DNA of 64,000 nucleotides from Rosa chinensis (GCF_002994745.2 NC_037089.1:84964347-85028346); one strand, 5' to 3'; positions 1 to 12,500 are shown, counted from the stretch's first letter. The notes: a model not told the origin generated them from the letters alone. A program made the numbers and translations.

Positions 1-119
1 TACCTCCACCACAACATTTGGAGTTGGTTGGAGCCAATTGGAAGGATGTTCATTTCTTCGAGGAAATTTACTATATACTAATTCTCAGTTAATTGTTCAT
101 TGACTTAGTAACAGTGTCG

Positions 120-284
120 GCTCGAGCCGAGCCGGTACTGTGAAATGACCGTTTTGCCCTCCATTCTTTGCTTAATTACGGTATTCTGTTTGACCTAGGT
201 ATAAAAGGTGTTGAGGGTGATAGACGCGATCTGTTTCCTCTCTCTTTCTCTCTTCGTTCTTAGCTCGGCTCTGCACATCTGAAG
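120..284 (+). promoter_or_regulatory. Core promoter and pyrimidine-rich leader exon of a host gene
   Basis: A TATA box (TATAAAAG, 200-207) is followed about 30 bp downstream by a CT-rich stretch (about 233-270) typical of plant transcription start regions. The short leader ends in GAAG|GTATGT, a strong 5' splice site with the intron beginning at 285. The layout (TATA, CT-rich leader, long 5'UTR intron) is common in highly expressed plant genes. No coding exon of this gene can be recognised downstream, because the intron is interrupted by Copia-1 at 866. Transcription has not been shown; this is inferred from the motifs. Confidence 0.55.
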
Positions 285-865
285 GTATGTAGTTGTTGGG
301 TGATGGGTTCTACATGTCGTTGTTCTGTCTATTTCTATTCGATTTAGAAGGGGCTTGATCAGGTTTCGGTGTCGCTGGGTTTTGAATAATCGTGCTAGAC
401 CAATCGGTGAGGGGTTTTGTGTTCTGATTGAGATTTGTGCATGGGTTTGTCTTCATTAGTGGTTGGGTTTCTCTTTTGCTATAGTAATTTTGCATTGTGT
501 TTGACTTCAGGATAATTGTGTCTTCAGTTGGTGATCTGCTACAAGTAAATCAATCGTACCAGGGTTTAGAAGATAAGCGTGTTAGATCAATCAGGTGATG
601 GGTTTATGCTTTGATTGTTGCATGTTCTTCAATTATAATTTTTTTTTCTTGCCTGATTGCCACAAGTCTTGGTAGATCTTTAAGATTCAAGAGAATCAGA
701 TTAGGGAAGTTGATGTAGGTGTTTCTGATTTGTCATCTAGATGATTAATGATTTCTGATGCAATTTTTTAGATCTACATGTTTCTACCTGATCAAGGTTT
801 GGCTTTGATTTTGCTCTCTGTTGCTATTGCTTTCTGTTTCTAGATGCTGGATACCAATAGAGTTG
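285..865 (+). other. Putative 5'UTR intron, left part
   Basis: T-rich, stop-rich sequence following the GTATGT donor. It contains two loosely similar blocks (about 390-450 and about 575-630) sharing GCTAGACCAATC/GTTAGATCAATC and nearby words, suggesting an old local duplication. No coding potential is seen. It continues after the Copia-1 insertion at 5529. Confidence 0.4.
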
Positions 866-1141
866 TGTAAAGAACTGATTGATCAACAATAACAATCAAT
901 GAACTCTAAACAAAATTGGATGAATGATCTATCTCTTATTGAAACAAGAGACGGCCTTTAAATAGCCATTCAACAACCCTAACAGAAAAGAGAAATTACA
1001 GCCCACGATCAGCATGATTAAATGCTTGTGGTAAATGCAACTGGAACAAGTCAAAAACAAATCCTAACTACAACTCTAGAGACTAGGACTTTATTCAAAC
1101 CGAAACAGAATAACCCTAAAAACAAGCAACTAACTTTAACA
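866..1141 (-). repeat. Copia-1 3' LTR
   Basis: 276-bp long terminal repeat, starting TGTAAAG and ending TTTAACA on the plus strand. It is nearly identical to 5248-5523. A TATA-like TATTTAAAG lies on the minus strand near 958-966. Confidence 0.93.
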
Positions 1142-1152
1142 ATCCCTCCCTT
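1142..1152 (-). other. Copia-1 polypurine tract
   Basis: On the minus strand this reads AAGGGAGGGAT directly against the 3' LTR, the expected position and composition of the plus-strand primer. Confidence 0.8.
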
Positions 1153-1173
1153 AAACTAACTGCAGTCATGCAA

Positions 1174-3465
1174 TTAGTTTACATCAGGCACTTCACATAC
1201 TCCAAGTTGCATACGAAGTCTTTGAAAGACCTCCAATTTCAACGGCTTAGTCAACACATCTGCAACCTGATCACGTGTTCCACAGTGAACCATTTCAATG
1301 ACTCCTTTTTTAGTAAGATCTCTCAGGAAGTGAAACCGCACATCGATGTGCTTACTCCGTCCGTGCATGACTGGATTTTTAGATAGCTTGATAGCAGAGC
1401 TATTATCACACATTATCGTTGTACAACTTTCTTGTGAATACCCCATCTCTTTCAAGATCCTCCTCATCCAAACTGCTTGGCAAGCACAAGCAGCTGCTGC
1501 TACGAACTCAGCTTCTGTAGTGGAAAGAGCGACAATAGGCTGCTTTCTCGAAGACCAAGCAACAGCTCCACCATTCATCAAAAAAACATATCCAGAGGTG
1601 CTCTTTCGGTTTTCCACATCACCGGCGTAATCGCTGTCCGTAAAGGCCATCAGTTTTTCAGCTCCACCTTTCTTGTACAGAATGCCATAATTAGTAGTTC
1701 CTCTCAAGTACCTAAGAACTCTTTTAGCAGCCTGAAAATGTAACTCAGTTGGCTTTGACATAAATCGGCTAATGAGACTCACCACGAACATCAAATCTGG
1801 TCGTGTAACTGTGATGTACATCAAGTTGCCCACCATTTGCTTGAAATATGTCTCATCCACCTTGACTCCTCCTTCATCCCTGCACATTTTATATCCCGGC
1901 ACAATAGGATTGTGGACAGAATTGCTACCTTCCATGCCAAACCGCCTCAAAATCTCCACAGCATATTTCCTTTGACATATGTAAATCCCATCAGAGCCTT
2001 GCAACACCTCAATTCCCAGGAAGAACCTCATCTTCCCTAAATCTGTCATATCGAACTCTTTTTGCATTGAATTCTTAAAATCACTCATTATAAGTTCATC
2101 ATTACCAGTATAAATGAGATCATCTACATAAACACTGACAATGAGAACTTTACCTTCCTTACTCCATTTAAAGAACAAAGTTTGCTCACTCTGACTCTTC
2201 TGAAAGCCTTCATTAACAAAATAGGACTCAATACGGCTAAACCAAGCTCGGGGAGCTTGTTTTAGACCGTATAAGGCCTTGTGGAGTTTGTAAACCATAT
2301 GCTCACTCCCTTTCTTCTCATAGCCCTTGGGCTGCTCCACATACACATCCTCACTCAAAGTACCATGCAAGAAGGCAGATTTGACGTCTAGCTGAAATAT
2401 TCTCCAACCTCGTTGTGCAGCAAGTGCTATCACCATTCTCACAGTGTCCATCCTAGCTACCGGTGCGAAGACCTCAGTATAGTCTACTCCATACTCTTGA
2501 GAATAACCCTTAGCCACTAGTCGTGCCTTGTATTTATCTACTTCACCGAGCTCATTCAACTTCGTTTTATAGATCCACTTAACCCCTATTCTCTTTGCAC
2601 CATCTGGTAGCTCAGTCAATTCCCAAGTCTGATTCTTTTCAATGACTTTGATCTCGGCCTCCATTGCTTGTCTCCATTTTAAACATTTTACCGCTTCTTC
2701 AAAGCTCACTGGATCTGTGGAATCAATCAATGCCATATTGACAGCATCTTCTTCTTCTGATAATCCTTCACCTGAAGTATAGTCCTCCATCCACGAATGA
2801 AGGTGCCTATTTCTGCCCTCCCTAGCATTCACATCTTCTTCATCCGTAGTACTTGAAGAAGCATTGCCAGCTTCTTCAGCTTCTTCTTCTCCTTCTTCTT
2901 CCCCTTCTCTGTTAGCTTCACTTTCTTCCTCATCATTAACATCATTTTCACTGTCTCCCCACTCCAAATTCATCAGTAACTCTTCTTTATAGCTTGCATC
3001 CCAGTTCCACTGACTTTCTTCTTCAAAGATTACATCTCGGCTCACTACAATCCTCCTAGCAATGGGATCATATAGTCTGTAGCCTTTAGACTCACCACTT
3101 ACACCAAGAAGCACACAGCTAAAGCTCTTGTTCTCGAGTTTGGTTCTCCTAGCATCTGGAATATGAACATGCCCCACACATCCGAACACCCTAAAGTGCT
3201 CCACTGATGGTTTTACACCACTCCAAGCCTCCTCTGGAGTCATCTCTTTAACAGCCAACGTAGGAGACCGATTCAAGACATACATAGTCCAATTCACTGC
3301 CTCAGGCCAGAAGGTTTTAGGGACCTTCTTTTCTGATAACATTGATCTAACAAGATTCATCACCGTCCTATTCTTGCGTTCGGCTACTCCATTTTGTTGT
3401 GGAGTGTAAGCCGTAGTCAGCTGCCTTTTTATCCCATTCTGCTTGCAAAACTCATTAAAGTCCAC
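1174..3465 (-). pseudogene. Copia-1 pol, downstream part: integrase C-terminus, reverse transcriptase, RNase H
   Basis: About 763 codons open. At its upstream end it carries the integrase catalytic-Glu region (QQNGVAERKNR), then a very acidic Glu-rich linker, then the copia-type reverse transcriptase (KARLVAKGYSQ, DVKSAFLHG and the catalytic YVDDLIYTGN), then RNase H (FTDSDYAGD, STTEAEF, KHIDVRFHFLRD). The frame is continuous with the upstream block 3481-4524 except for a single TGA at 3478-3480, in the integrase where relatives read Gly; this is a nonsense change rather than a real gene boundary. It ends 32 bp from the 3' LTR. Confidence 0.9.
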
Positions 3466-3480
3466 AGAATTGAACTCTCC

Positions 3481-4524
3481 TCATCTATCTGTACGTAGGC
3501 ATTTAATAGGCAGACCAGTTTCTTTTTCCACAAGCATCTTGAAACACTTAAAGTAATAGAATGCTTCTGACTTCTCTAGCAAAAAATATATCCATGCTTT
3601 TCTAGAGTAATCATCTATGAAGCATAAAGTGTACCTCTTATGACTACTAGATGCTGGAGTAATAGGACCACATATATCTGCATGGACCAACTGCAATCTC
3701 TGAGTTGCCCTCCATTGGCTTTTCTTGGGAATTGGATCTCGGTGCTGCTTGCCCTTCACACAATCAGTGCACACTACTGTGGAAGCTGGTAATTGTGGTA
3801 GACCTCGGACCATCCTTTTGAATTGCAATGTCCTCAAACCTTTGTGGCTGAGGTGAGCATACCTGCAATGCCATAAGTGGGATAGGTCTTGTGCAGTGGT
3901 ATGGAAACATGACTCCTTCTTCACTTGAGACTGAGCAAACAATACGAACATCCGGTTTGCAGTCATATTAGTCCAAATAATCAAGCCTTTCTGAGGATGA
4001 TATATCCGACACATTCCGGATTGAATCAGAATAGCCAAACCCTTCTCCTGTAGTTGACCTATACTCAAGAGATTGTTCTTGAGTTCAGGAACATAGAAAA
4101 CTTCGGTGATAACATGATTGACCCCATTCACATTCAGTTTCACACTCCCTTTCCCGAGCACGTTCATTTTGGTGTTGTTGCCGAGTTTCACTAATTGCCT
4201 GAAAGCTTCATCCATCTCACTGAATACTGACTTATCTCCGCACATGTGGTTTGAGCATCCTGAATCCAAAAACCAAGCCTCTTCTCGCTTAGCATTGTGC
4301 ATCTCTACATAGGACATCAGCAATAGTTCTTCTTCCTCATCGAGTTCTGCATAATTTGCCTCCTTGTCCCAAGATGGACACTCATACTGGTAATGGCCGA
4401 GCTTATGACATTTAAAACACTCGACTGTGGCTCGGTTGAAGCTTTGTCTTCCTCTCCCTCTTCCTCTTCCTCTGAAATTACTCCTGCCTCTTCCTCTTGT
4501 TCCAAGCTTTTCCTCCGAACTCAC
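3481..4524 (-). pseudogene. Copia-1 gag C-terminus, protease and integrase core
   Basis: About 347 codons. Near the start is an Arg/Gly-rich stretch and a CCHC zinc knuckle (CFKCHKLGHYQYEC), then the aspartic protease active site (WFLDSGCSNHMCG), the GAG pre-integrase and HHCC zinc-binding segment (LWHCRYAHL with CTDCVKGKQH) and the integrase core (HADICGP, FIDDYSRKAW). The reading frame is the same as the upstream gag block; the only break between them is a TAG at 4588-4590. The downstream end is the TGA at 3478-3480. Confidence 0.88.
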
Positions 4525-4587
4525 CTTTAGGGCATGCTCCTCTCCACTGCTCTTCTGAAACTTCTGCTCATGTACTATTAATGAACT

Positions 4588-5161
4588 CTAAAGTTCATCA
4601 ATGGATAGTACATTTGTATCCTTAGACTCCTCGATGGAACAAACAATATAGTTAAATTTGTCCGTCAAGGATCTGAGGATTTTTTCAACAATGGTAACAT
4701 CTCGCATCACCTCTCCTTGTGCCCTCATCTTGTTAGCCACGGTCATGACCCTCGCAAAATACTCGGTGATGCCTTCACCTATCTTCATCTCTAGTGTCTC
4801 AAAATCTTTCCTCAAGGCTTGAAGAATGGACCGCTTTACTCTGGCATTGCCCTCATACTTCCTTTTCATTGAATCCCAGATTTGCTTCGAAGTGTTCTTC
4901 TCCAAGATTGTCTCCAAAATTGTCCTGTCTATTGCTTGAAACATGTAATTTTTAACCTTGAGATCTTTAAGCTTCAAATCCTCTAACCTTTTTTGCTGCA
5001 TCTCGGACACCACTGCTCTTGCCTCTGATTCAGTATAGCCGGTCTCCAACCAAGCTCCAAAACTCCTTGGATCTCAAGAAGTTTTCCATAAGCATGCTCC
5101 AATGGTCGTAATGACCATCGAAACGTGGTATGGCAGGTTGGACGAAGGGTCCTTCACTCAT
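4588..5161 (-). pseudogene. Copia-1 gag N-terminus
   Basis: The probable initiator ATG is at 5159-5161, about 85 nt downstream of the 5' LTR. The first 37 or so codons (containing HYDHWSMLMENFL, typical of Copia Gag) are separated from the rest by a one-base frameshift near 5043-5050. After it, 153 codons of the UBN2-type Gag core follow (YMFQAIDRTILETI, KQIWDSMKRKYEGN). The frame ends at a TAG (4588-4590), after which the same frame continues. Confidence 0.82.
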
Positions 5162-5230
5162 TTCTCCTTTTTTTTGGTGTTTGTAGATCACTCGAAGACT
5201 GCTGCTCCCTTTATCTCAGGCCCAGTGGGG

Positions 5231-5242
5231 GCTCTGATACCA
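5231..5242 (-). other. Copia-1 primer-binding site
   Basis: The minus strand reads TGGTATCAGAGC five bases inside the 5' LTR, complementary to the 3' end of plant initiator tRNA-Met. Confidence 0.9.
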
Positions 5243-5247
5243 GATTT

Positions 5248-5523
5248 TGTAAAGAGCTGATTGATCAACAATAACAATCAATGAACTCTAAACAAAATTG
5301 GATGAATGATCTATCTCTTATTGAAACAAGAGACGGCCTTTAAATAGCCATTCAACAACCCTAACAGAAAAGAGAAATTACAGCCCACGATCAGCATGAT
5401 TAAATGCTTGTGGTAAATGCAACTGGAACAAGTCAAAAACAAATCCTAACTACAACTCTAGAGACTAGGACTTTATTCAAACCGAAACAGAATAACCCTA
5501 AAAACAAGCAACTAACTTTAACA
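5248..5523 (-). repeat. Copia-1 5' LTR
   Basis: 276-bp LTR, partner of 866-1141. It is followed by the right-hand target duplication AGTTG at 5524-5528. Confidence 0.93.
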
Positions 5524-5528
5524 AGTTG

Positions 5529-7703
5529 ATCATCGCTAAATTCTCTATACCTATTCAAATGTAAAAAACAGGAGTGTGGGGGGATTTAATCTAGATACAT
5601 TTTGCTTATACACTATTCTTTTCTCTTTTGCTTAAAACCCATATTTTGCTTATTGGTGAGTTATCTATTGTTGTATTCTTTTTTTCGAGTTTGGAGGTGG
5701 TGAGAATCTCCATTTGAATTAATTGTGGAATTGATTTTTGTTTTTCATTTTGTGTTTGTTTTGGATTGATTTGTGAATGTATTTGCAACAACAAGAGGGA
5801 GAATGGGTGCTTAAGGGTAAGTTTCATGGATCATTTTCTTCTTTACTTTTTGTTTGAGTTGGGTGTTTGATAAGCTTTGCATCTTTTGTTTTAACTGAGT
5901 ATATAAGCTTTGTAAACAATAAGCAAGTAGTTTGCATGGTTAAGAATGACTGGAATTTCGAAGGTCTTTTTTTTAATCTATCTGATGAGTTGTGCCTGGT
6001 GTAACTACTTTAAGGGGTTCCCTTTTGTAGTGAGAAAGAGAGGAGGGTGAATCAGTTTGTGTTTCTTTTGAAAGAGGTACATATCAAAATTAGAGCAATT
6101 TAATGTCTTTATTTCATGGTATTGAAATCATTAATATTTTACAATATTTCTATTTCATTAGTAAACATCAGTGTGTACTTTCAGTTTTTGCTAAAAACAT
6201 TTCAGTTTTATGCTTACTAAAAAAACATTGCTTTTCTTTTCTTTATCTTCATTTGTTATCAAATTCAAACCACATAAATATTTGTTTCATGTAAAGTTAA
6301 AAGCATTGGAGTAATCATACTGATGTCTTTTTGATATTAATATATTTTTTCAATTTAGTATGGTGCATAAAAGTGGAATCCGTTGGTTGTATATTGAAAC
6401 AGAAATGTTAATTTGTAAAGGAAGATCAGGTCACCTGAGTATATCTTTTCAATTTACTAAAGTGTATAAAAGTGGAATCCCTTGGCTGTATACTCAAACA
6501 GAAGTGTTAATTTGTAGAGGAAGATTAGCTCACTTGAGATATCTAATCATTTCACTCCTTTGCATGGAAATTGGGGCATAGGAAGAAGGGAGATCTGGAG
6601 TTGGTATTGTTTTTTACTTGGCTACTATTATCTACCTAAGGTAATTGCATTATAGGTAATACATTCAGCTTTAAAGATAATGGTACAATAGATGAGTAGA
6701 TCAAAGAAATAGAAAACAGATGCAGCATTTTGTTAAATAGCAACCACATATATTCTGCTACATCAATATACCAACTCAAAGAGATCAACCACTATTGGAA
6801 CGAATCCGAACAATATTTGCCCATCTGGTTTTCTTTAAGAAATATCTGATATAAAGGACAGTTGGCTTATGAATCATTTGATGAATGTATGTTAATTTTG
6901 TTGAGGACAAATGTTTTAATGTGTCTCATATATAGTTGCTAAAAAGAGTTTTAAGGAAAGAATCGTCTTTTCTTAGTATAAAGAAGTTTTCTTGATCAAC
7001 TAAATAGAAGATGAATGAGTTTGTATTTATGTGCCTTAATGAGTATTGGTTGTGTGATCAGAACAGATATTTTTGTCCTCATCCCTGTCCAGAGAGAATT
7101 TAGATTCATTCCACGTCAAAACATTTGGTTCCTCCAATTCGGAATTGAGGGAAACCTGGTAATCTCTTTCTTTATGCTTTTCTTTGGTAGAACTGTTCGA
7201 ATGTATACATCTTTTGTGGAGTTCATAAATGGTATTAGCTATTAGTATATGCTTTAATGTGTATGTGTTGAATTCAGTTTTATGCTTTCATTGATATTGA
7301 AGTAGTAGGCTTTGGCTATAGCATATGTGGCGGCCACATTGATGTAGCTACCAGTAAATAAAAAATCATACAATAATAGTCTGATGTGTTGATGCATGAC
7401 TTCATCTTGCATGCCTAAACCCTAAACGTTCATGGTCGAGAGCAACATGTTGAAAATAGGGCACTGAGGAGTGTTGGAATATATAATGGTTTTGAAGTTT
7501 GAAATGCTTGCTTATATAGGAGGGCGAAAGGGAATACTGGGCAGAAAATAAAAGTACATGTAAAACCTGATTTTCATCTTTTTATACCTATAGTTATGGA
7601 TAACTATGTAAGAGGTCAATCAAGTAGTTTTCAGATATTGCGTAGTTTACATTAAAAAAGAAAAAAGATAAGTTGTATGCATGGCCAATCTGGCAGATCT
7701 AAT
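5529..7703. other. Non-coding host sequence
   Basis: T-rich DNA with no credible coding frame; it probably continues the intron interrupted by Copia-1. The only structure I see is the duplication at 6345-6542, listed separately. Confidence 0.5.
6345..6542 (+). repeat. 99-bp direct tandem duplication, two diverged copies
   Basis: Two adjacent blocks with a period of 99 bp share ATAAAAGTGGAATCC (starting at 6367 and 6466), then TTGG-TGTATA, AACAGAA-TGTTAATTTGTA and a GGAAGAT-AG-TCAC-TGAG ending. They differ at roughly one base in seven, so the duplication is old. Confidence 0.8.
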
Positions 7704-7712
7704 GTGGATTAT

Positions 7713-8497
7713 GAGTGTTTTTATTGGGACCCTCCAAATCTACTCAGTTGACCTCACTCTATTATGAATTATTAAATGACATATATAACCTCTTATAAAG
7801 TGACTATTAAGGACAATAATTATACCCCAAAAAATATTATATTTAATTTCTCTAGATTTTCTAATTCAATAATATTATATTGCATTCTTTATTATTTTCC
7901 TTATATAATTTCATTTTTCAATTTCACTACATACTCATTAAAGCATTTATATATATTTAATAAGAATTAAAACTATAATCAAGATCATGTGACATAAAAA
8001 TTCCTATCATCATATATGTTGAACGCATATTGGTGAGGGATAACAAAAGAAATCATTTTATGATCTAAATCCCAGTCTATTCATTATATTTACAAAACAA
8101 AAAAAAAGAGCTAGTAGTAAAAAAAAATCTAAAAAATTATTAAATAATTAATCATGAGGTACCTAAAATAGAGAAAATAATTAAACGTTAAGAAAAATTA
8201 CTCTTCATTTTTTTTTTGTACATCTACAAGAGAAAAAAAAAAGTAAAAAAAAAAAAATTCTTTTTTAGTAGAAATTAATTTTTAAAGCCCAATACCTTGT
8301 GTTTGAGTTTCTTTTTTATTAGATAAGAGATTTATGTAATCTGGTTAAGGAATGAATATGTAATTAATAGTTTGTTTGCAAATTATATGGGTGAGGTTAT
8401 TTCAGGAACTTAAGTAAGGTTTAGTAAGTAAATTTAGTATTTGAAAATTTGATAGGAGGTCAAGTGAGTAAATTTGGAGGTTCCAATAGAAAAACTC
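7713..8497. mobile_element. Non-autonomous Mutator-like element (MITE), 785 bp
   Basis: Terminal inverted repeats of about 42 bp: left 7713-7755 and right 8456-8497. The right end, reverse-complemented, begins GAGTTTTTCTATTGG and ends ACTTGACCTC; the left begins GAGTGTTTTTATTGGG and ends AGTTGACCTC. It is flanked by a perfect 9-bp target duplication GTGGATTAT (7704-7712 and 8498-8506), the length made by Mutator-like transposases. The interior is AT-rich with A/T homopolymers and has no transposase frame. Confidence 0.85.
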
Positions 8498-8506
8498 GTG
8501 GATTAT

Positions 8507-9445
8507 TTGTAGCTACCAGCAAACAATGATTATATAGATTCTTCCCCCTTTGCAATAGATTAAGGAAAGTAATTAAGGATTAATCATCATATTACTTTTA
8601 GGTATAAGACAAAATTCTGTGGCCAATTATTTTGCTTAAAATGCTACTATACATGCTGTTAATATGATGCTTCAAGCAATTTTTTTTATTGAAGTCTTTT
8701 GTTTTCTGATATAAAATTCTGTTCAAAACTGTTTGGGTCACATTTCTCTATTGAATCAGAAGATAAAAATCTACATTTGAGGTGTGTTCTGTGAGCAGTT
8801 TTTTATTTGGTGTCTTCACGAACACTAGGTTTTTTTTTTCGTGTGAACACTTCTTTTCCTTCACTTTTTTTTTTCCATCAATGTTACTGTAGTCACTGTC
8901 TCCTGCAATCAAAGAGAAATTCATCCAAGCCAACAACCTTACCAACCGCTGATTGACTGTACGGGGAGTGACATTGACAAAAAAAGAAGATCTAGAGGTA
9001 ATTGGTGTTCGCTTGACTACCTTTCTGCTCTAATTAAAATAGAATCGGCAGCTTTCGTTTAATAGAGAAGCTACTTTCACAGTGATAGATAAGCTAGTAT
9101 TGAATCAGCAACATCATCAACAGAAATCATCAGCAAAGAAAAACTGGACTGAAGTGTCACATGAAGCAACTTTTTGGACAACCTCCACTACTGGTCATCA
9201 CTAGGCTAACATCATCTCAGCATGCATATGTGCTAATGGACATCATCGCTTATTTTTGGCAACCAGATTAGGTGTTTGTTATAACTAAGTGTTAGCCAAT
9301 AAGTAGAACAACTTATTTTTGGCAAGCTGTTTCAACAGCAACTGTAATCCGTTTTTTAACACTGAATTTCAGTAAAACATGGTGTATGTTAGTTTTTAAC
9401 GAGATACTCTATCCTCCTAAACTTAAGATTTTCATTCTAAAACTC
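8507..9445. other. Non-coding sequence, possibly the body of a Helitron
   Basis: No convincing gene. A 65-codon minus-strand frame (8748-8945) is framed by A/T homopolymers and is not recognisable. The segment leads directly into the Helitron-like terminus at 9446-9472, so some or all of it may be the body of that element. Confidence 0.4.
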
Positions 9446-9472
9446 GCAGCAACGCGCGGGCATCCATGCTAG
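9446..9472 (+). mobile_element. Helitron-like 3' terminus
   Basis: The sequence CGCAGCAACGCGCGGG can form a short GC-rich hairpin. It is followed about 10 bp later by CTAG and then T, the CTRR|T 3' end of plant Helitrons. No 5' TC end could be assigned with confidence, so only the terminus is called. Confidence 0.5.
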
Positions 9473-9594
9473 TATATACCCTATTTCAAAACAATAATTG
9501 TGTAGTAAACAGTAAAAACAAGAAAGTAGAGTCATTCGCTATAGGAATTTGGAAGAGTTGGTATTTCTTTATGTATATCATTGAAGAAAAAACA

Positions 9595-12500
9595 GATAGC
9601 CTGGAGCCACCTTGTTTAGAACCTAAAAATATTAGGTAATTATGACATGATCACTCATATTATGTGATGAAGTGATGATGATGAAGATTTGAATAAGGAA
9701 TTTACAAAAACAAGTGGATGGCCACAAAACCATCCGGTTAGTCCGTCTGGTGAACTAGTCATTATACATGTCTCTAGACGCTAGTGAAACATACTGTCTA
9801 TGTTGCTAAAACTAAAAAGCAGTGTGTAGCCATAACTCCCTAATTTTTTTACACTAGCCCTTCCGTCCCTCTGTTTATTGACTTTATTCACTTTAACAAC
9901 TTTTCTTCCGTCCCTCGATATTGGCCAAGCTTTTGTCATGAACTCGCTCACGTTCCTACTCATGAACCCATGAAGAATGCATTGTCTTTTTCGTTGTTGC
10001 CGTTGTCAAGTCTGGTAAGAGTGACCTTCGCAGTTCCCACATTTGAACCAGTAGTGTAGTTTTGGAATTGAAACGAAAAAAACGTTAAATTTCCCAGTCT
10101 AGCAAGCATGTGCTGCTGTGCCCTACAAATGGCAGGCACGCCATACTGAAGGGACAGTAGTCCGGACCACAGACCCACCACCATAGACCAAAGAAAAAAA
10201 AAAGGTTTTCTTTATATTATTTTTGTAGCAAAAGTGTGATAGCCTGGAGCCACATTCTTTGGAACCTAAAAATATTAAGTAATTATGACATCATCACTCG
10301 TACTATGTGATGAAGTGATGATATGCAGATTTGAATATGGAACTTTATAATGGCGAATTGGCGATGATGCCAAAACCATCTGATTAGTCCGTTTTGTGAA
10401 GGTGTGCTTCGAGCCTTCGAACTCATCACAAGGGACCGGAGTCCGATCCTACCCTCCTCCATCTTTTTATTCCAGACTTTATCTTCTTCGTTTTTCACTC
10501 GTATAATACTTGAGCTAAAGAAGGTGGCTCCAAGCTATAAGAATTTTAGATTCACACCGTCGGTAAAATTCATATCGCATGTTAAAGTATTTGTTCAGTT
10601 TTAACGGTGACATTTTACTATATTTTGCTGTCATCATTCATTGGCTAGTGCAAACATTCTTTCTTTCAGATGTTGTTAAAGTAAAAAAGCAGTCACAGTC
10701 ACCATTTGGAAAAGATGTGTGGCCATAATCCCTCCTCCCCCAAATCTACCACTTGAATAACTTCAATTACTAACAGATATTATTGTTGTGTCACAATTCA
10801 AAGTCATTATTCTTTTACTTTTTTTTTTCCTTCTGAAATTTCATTCCAAATACTAGACTTAGCAACTAGCAAATGCGACCCACCCACCCACGTTGGACCA
10901 GGCGACCAGCATAGTTGGAGAGAAAATGAAATTATGATCTACCCACCCACTTATCCTTTGTACTTTTCTTATAAAAAAAAATTAATAGCTATGGAGCGGC
11001 AGCCTACGGTGATTAGATTGGGCTTAGCTAAGACTTCGAAATCACAAGTGCCTCCCACTACATCCCTCCATCTCCTCTTTTAAAAGTAATTATTATGCTT
11101 TAACCCACTCTCCCCGACAGTCCAACCCTTGGGTTCACAAAGCACAATAATGTGTAAAGGCAAAGTGCCAGAAGGTCGAACTGAATGATAAGAAAGCGTT
11201 AAAATTTCTCTCAGTTAACTTTTTTTTTTTTTTTTTTTTTTTGAGAACCTTGGATGTCTCAACATAACGTGCAAGCATGTGCTACACTGCCCTACAGATG
11301 GCAGGCATGCCCTATTGACGGGACAGCACTCAGGACACGAAATTAAAATAGATGACCCCAACAACCCCCAGAGTTTAGGCCTGACACTAGTCCATAATCA
11401 CTATTTTCAAACGGTAAAAAAGTTAATTGAAATAAAAATTTTTTTTATGACAATCAGTAGCCATTTATATTAATTGTCTACCACTCTCTTTTATTATCTC
11501 TCTCTCTCTCTCCCTATCACTCATAAAATGTGTCACAAAATCTACCAAAGTGAAAAATTTTAATGACTTCACATGTTTTTGGGTGAAATTATAGCAACCA
11601 GTAAATGGGCCGTGCCCACTCACATTGGACCAGCATAGCTCTGGAGAGAATGGAAATTATCATCACCCCATATATGCCTGTCAAGGGGGTCATGGTAAGA
11701 AAGAAATAGATTAATAGCTATGGAGCCTATGGTGATTAGATACGGCTTAGGCTAAGACTTTAAAATCACAATTGTCTCCCACAACCTCCCTATTTCCGCT
11801 TTTAATAATAACCATGCTTTAACCCTTGGGGCTTGGGTTCCCCTTTGGAAATGATGTTTATCCATAGACCCTTTTAATTTGCTGTCACTTAGAAAAACTT
11901 TTATATTTGAGTGATATCTAAAATATTAAAACTAATATTTATAAGATCAAGATTAAACCGAAATATAAGATTTTTTACCAAATTTTTGAAGTATCAAAAT
12001 TAACAAACTTTACTCTAACACACATGTTCTTCTGTCACGAGTCACAGCTCATCTTTCCCATGGGAATTATATTGGCAACTTTCCCATTATCAAACCATGT
12101 CCATATTTAATGAAAAGTACGTGATTCAAATCAAACCGCCCTTATTGGCCGGACCTAATACCAAACCTAATGCCTGCCTAATCAATGCATAAAATAATCA
12201 ACAAATTGAGTGCCGTGCACGTCCCTTTTTCGTTAAGAGCAATCCCGTTTACGTTTTGACATTTGTTTAAGAAAGTGTGATGCCTACCCCGTCACAGCTG
12301 TTCCGATACATATTAAAAATAAAATAAAAGTGATTTGATTTAAATACATAAAAGATTTCAGCGAATCTTTTTTATAAGTAAATGGTATAAATTACAATAT
12401 CCCATAAACGTCTAGTCCCATCAGAACAGTATTGCAGCAATTACTTCCCGTAATAACCGCCGTAAAACCCGAGAAAACAAGTCCCCAACTAATTAAAGCA

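Larger units (their letters stand above)
866..5523 (-). mobile_element. Copia-1, LTR retrotransposon with intact ends
   Basis: Complete Ty1/copia element on the minus strand. The two 276-bp LTRs (866-1141 and 5248-5523) start with TG, end with CA and differ at one position that I noticed (AAAGAACTG versus AAAGAGCTG), so the insertion is recent. It is flanked by a 5-bp target duplication AGTTG (861-865 and 5524-5528). The primer-binding site TGGTATCAGAGC (initiator tRNA-Met complement) lies next to the 5' LTR and a purine tract next to the 3' LTR. The coding frame runs gag, zinc knuckle, protease, integrase, reverse transcriptase, RNase H, the Copia order. It has two in-frame stops and one frameshift, so this copy cannot make its full polyprotein. 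It sits in the putative leader intron of the gene starting near 230. Confidence 0.95.

Noticed and set aside
5542..5580. TCTCTATACC... resembling a Helitron 5' end
   Set aside because: Preceded by T rather than A, no family evidence, and 3.9 kb from the 3' terminus with a MITE between; cannot be supported.
7343..8522. TGTAGCTACCAG on both sides of the MITE as a possible target duplication
   Set aside because: The perfect 9-bp GTGGATTAT directly at the inverted ends explains the insertion better; the 12-bp word is distant from the left end.
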